From an uncultured Azospirillum sp. (GTDB lineage Bacteria; Pseudomonadota; Alphaproteobacteria; RF32; CAG-239), in assembly GCA_902489675.1 (NCBI GenBank), contig CABUAP010000017.1, positions 1-14,185 on the forward strand: a stretch of DNA of 14,185 nt. The letters are read 5' to 3'. The notes beneath the pieces were generated by a model. That model saw only the letters and a list, made by a program, of their open reading frames with translations, had not been told where the DNA came from and did no database searches. The first letter of the stretch is position 1. Every line of letters starts with the position of its first letter. Below are positions 14,182-14,185 of the stretch, one piece after another. Both the position numbers and the translations under genes were made by a program.

Positions 14182-14185
14182 GAAT

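Noticed and set aside
1..14185. tRNA, rRNA, CRISPR array, insertion sequence or att site
   Set aside because: I saw no cloverleaf, rRNA-like stretch, regularly spaced DNA repeat, transposase frame or terminal inverted repeats; intergenic gaps are all under 170 nt.

Overview
The window looks like chromosomal or conjugative-element DNA of an alphaproteobacterium. The main reason is a run of several divergent, very long VirB6-type inner-membrane proteins side by side, an arrangement best known from the Rickettsiales rvh type IV secretion system (T4SS). Moderate GC, Shine-Dalgarno-led genes and frequent GTG starts are compatible with that. Host-associated or gut alphaproteobacteria are plausible, but the sequence does not fix the genus. 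Every convincing gene is on the minus strand, so transcription runs from high to low coordinates; all plus-strand ORFs are shadows.

Layout in transcription order. (1) 14185-13294: an extended -10 promoter and a 281-aa alpha/beta-hydrolase-fold protein whose nucleophile elbow has lost its serine. (2) 13236-3391: a T4SS operon with its own extended -10 promoter, a 58-aa two-helix membrane protein, then four tandem VirB6-like proteins. These are about 920 aa with a Gly/Asn-rich and coiled-coil tail, 446 aa with a lipoprotein signal, 841 aa with a Lys/Ala-rich tail, and 967 aa with a complete M23 (LytM-type) peptidase domain between its signal peptide and the VirB6 core. Gene junctions are an ATGA overlap or gaps of about 15-18 nt, and a strong hairpin terminator ends the unit. 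(3) 3393-2273: a regulator with two tandem Xre-type helix-turn-helix domains and a degenerate S24/LexA-like C-terminal domain, with a perfect 11-bp inverted repeat just upstream of its probable promoter and its own terminator. (4) 2236-1: a separate promoter and a GTG-started large repeat protein that runs off the left edge (727 codons visible). It has degenerate helical repeats, a ten-lysine run and two acidic Asp-Trp-x-Trp motifs, and I do not recognise it.

Reading the parts together (inference): the four VirB6-like proteins would form the inner-membrane channel part of a T4SS. The M23 domain could open peptidoglycan for the machine, the job normally done by a VirB1 lytic transglycosylase. 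The differing tails could give the subunits distinct cytoplasmic or exported functions. No VirB4, VirB8-B11 or VirD4 gene is visible, so those components must lie elsewhere if the system is complete. The most novel elements are the M23-VirB6 fusion, the lipoprotein-type VirB6 paralogue, the serine-less hydrolase and the repeat protein at the left edge.
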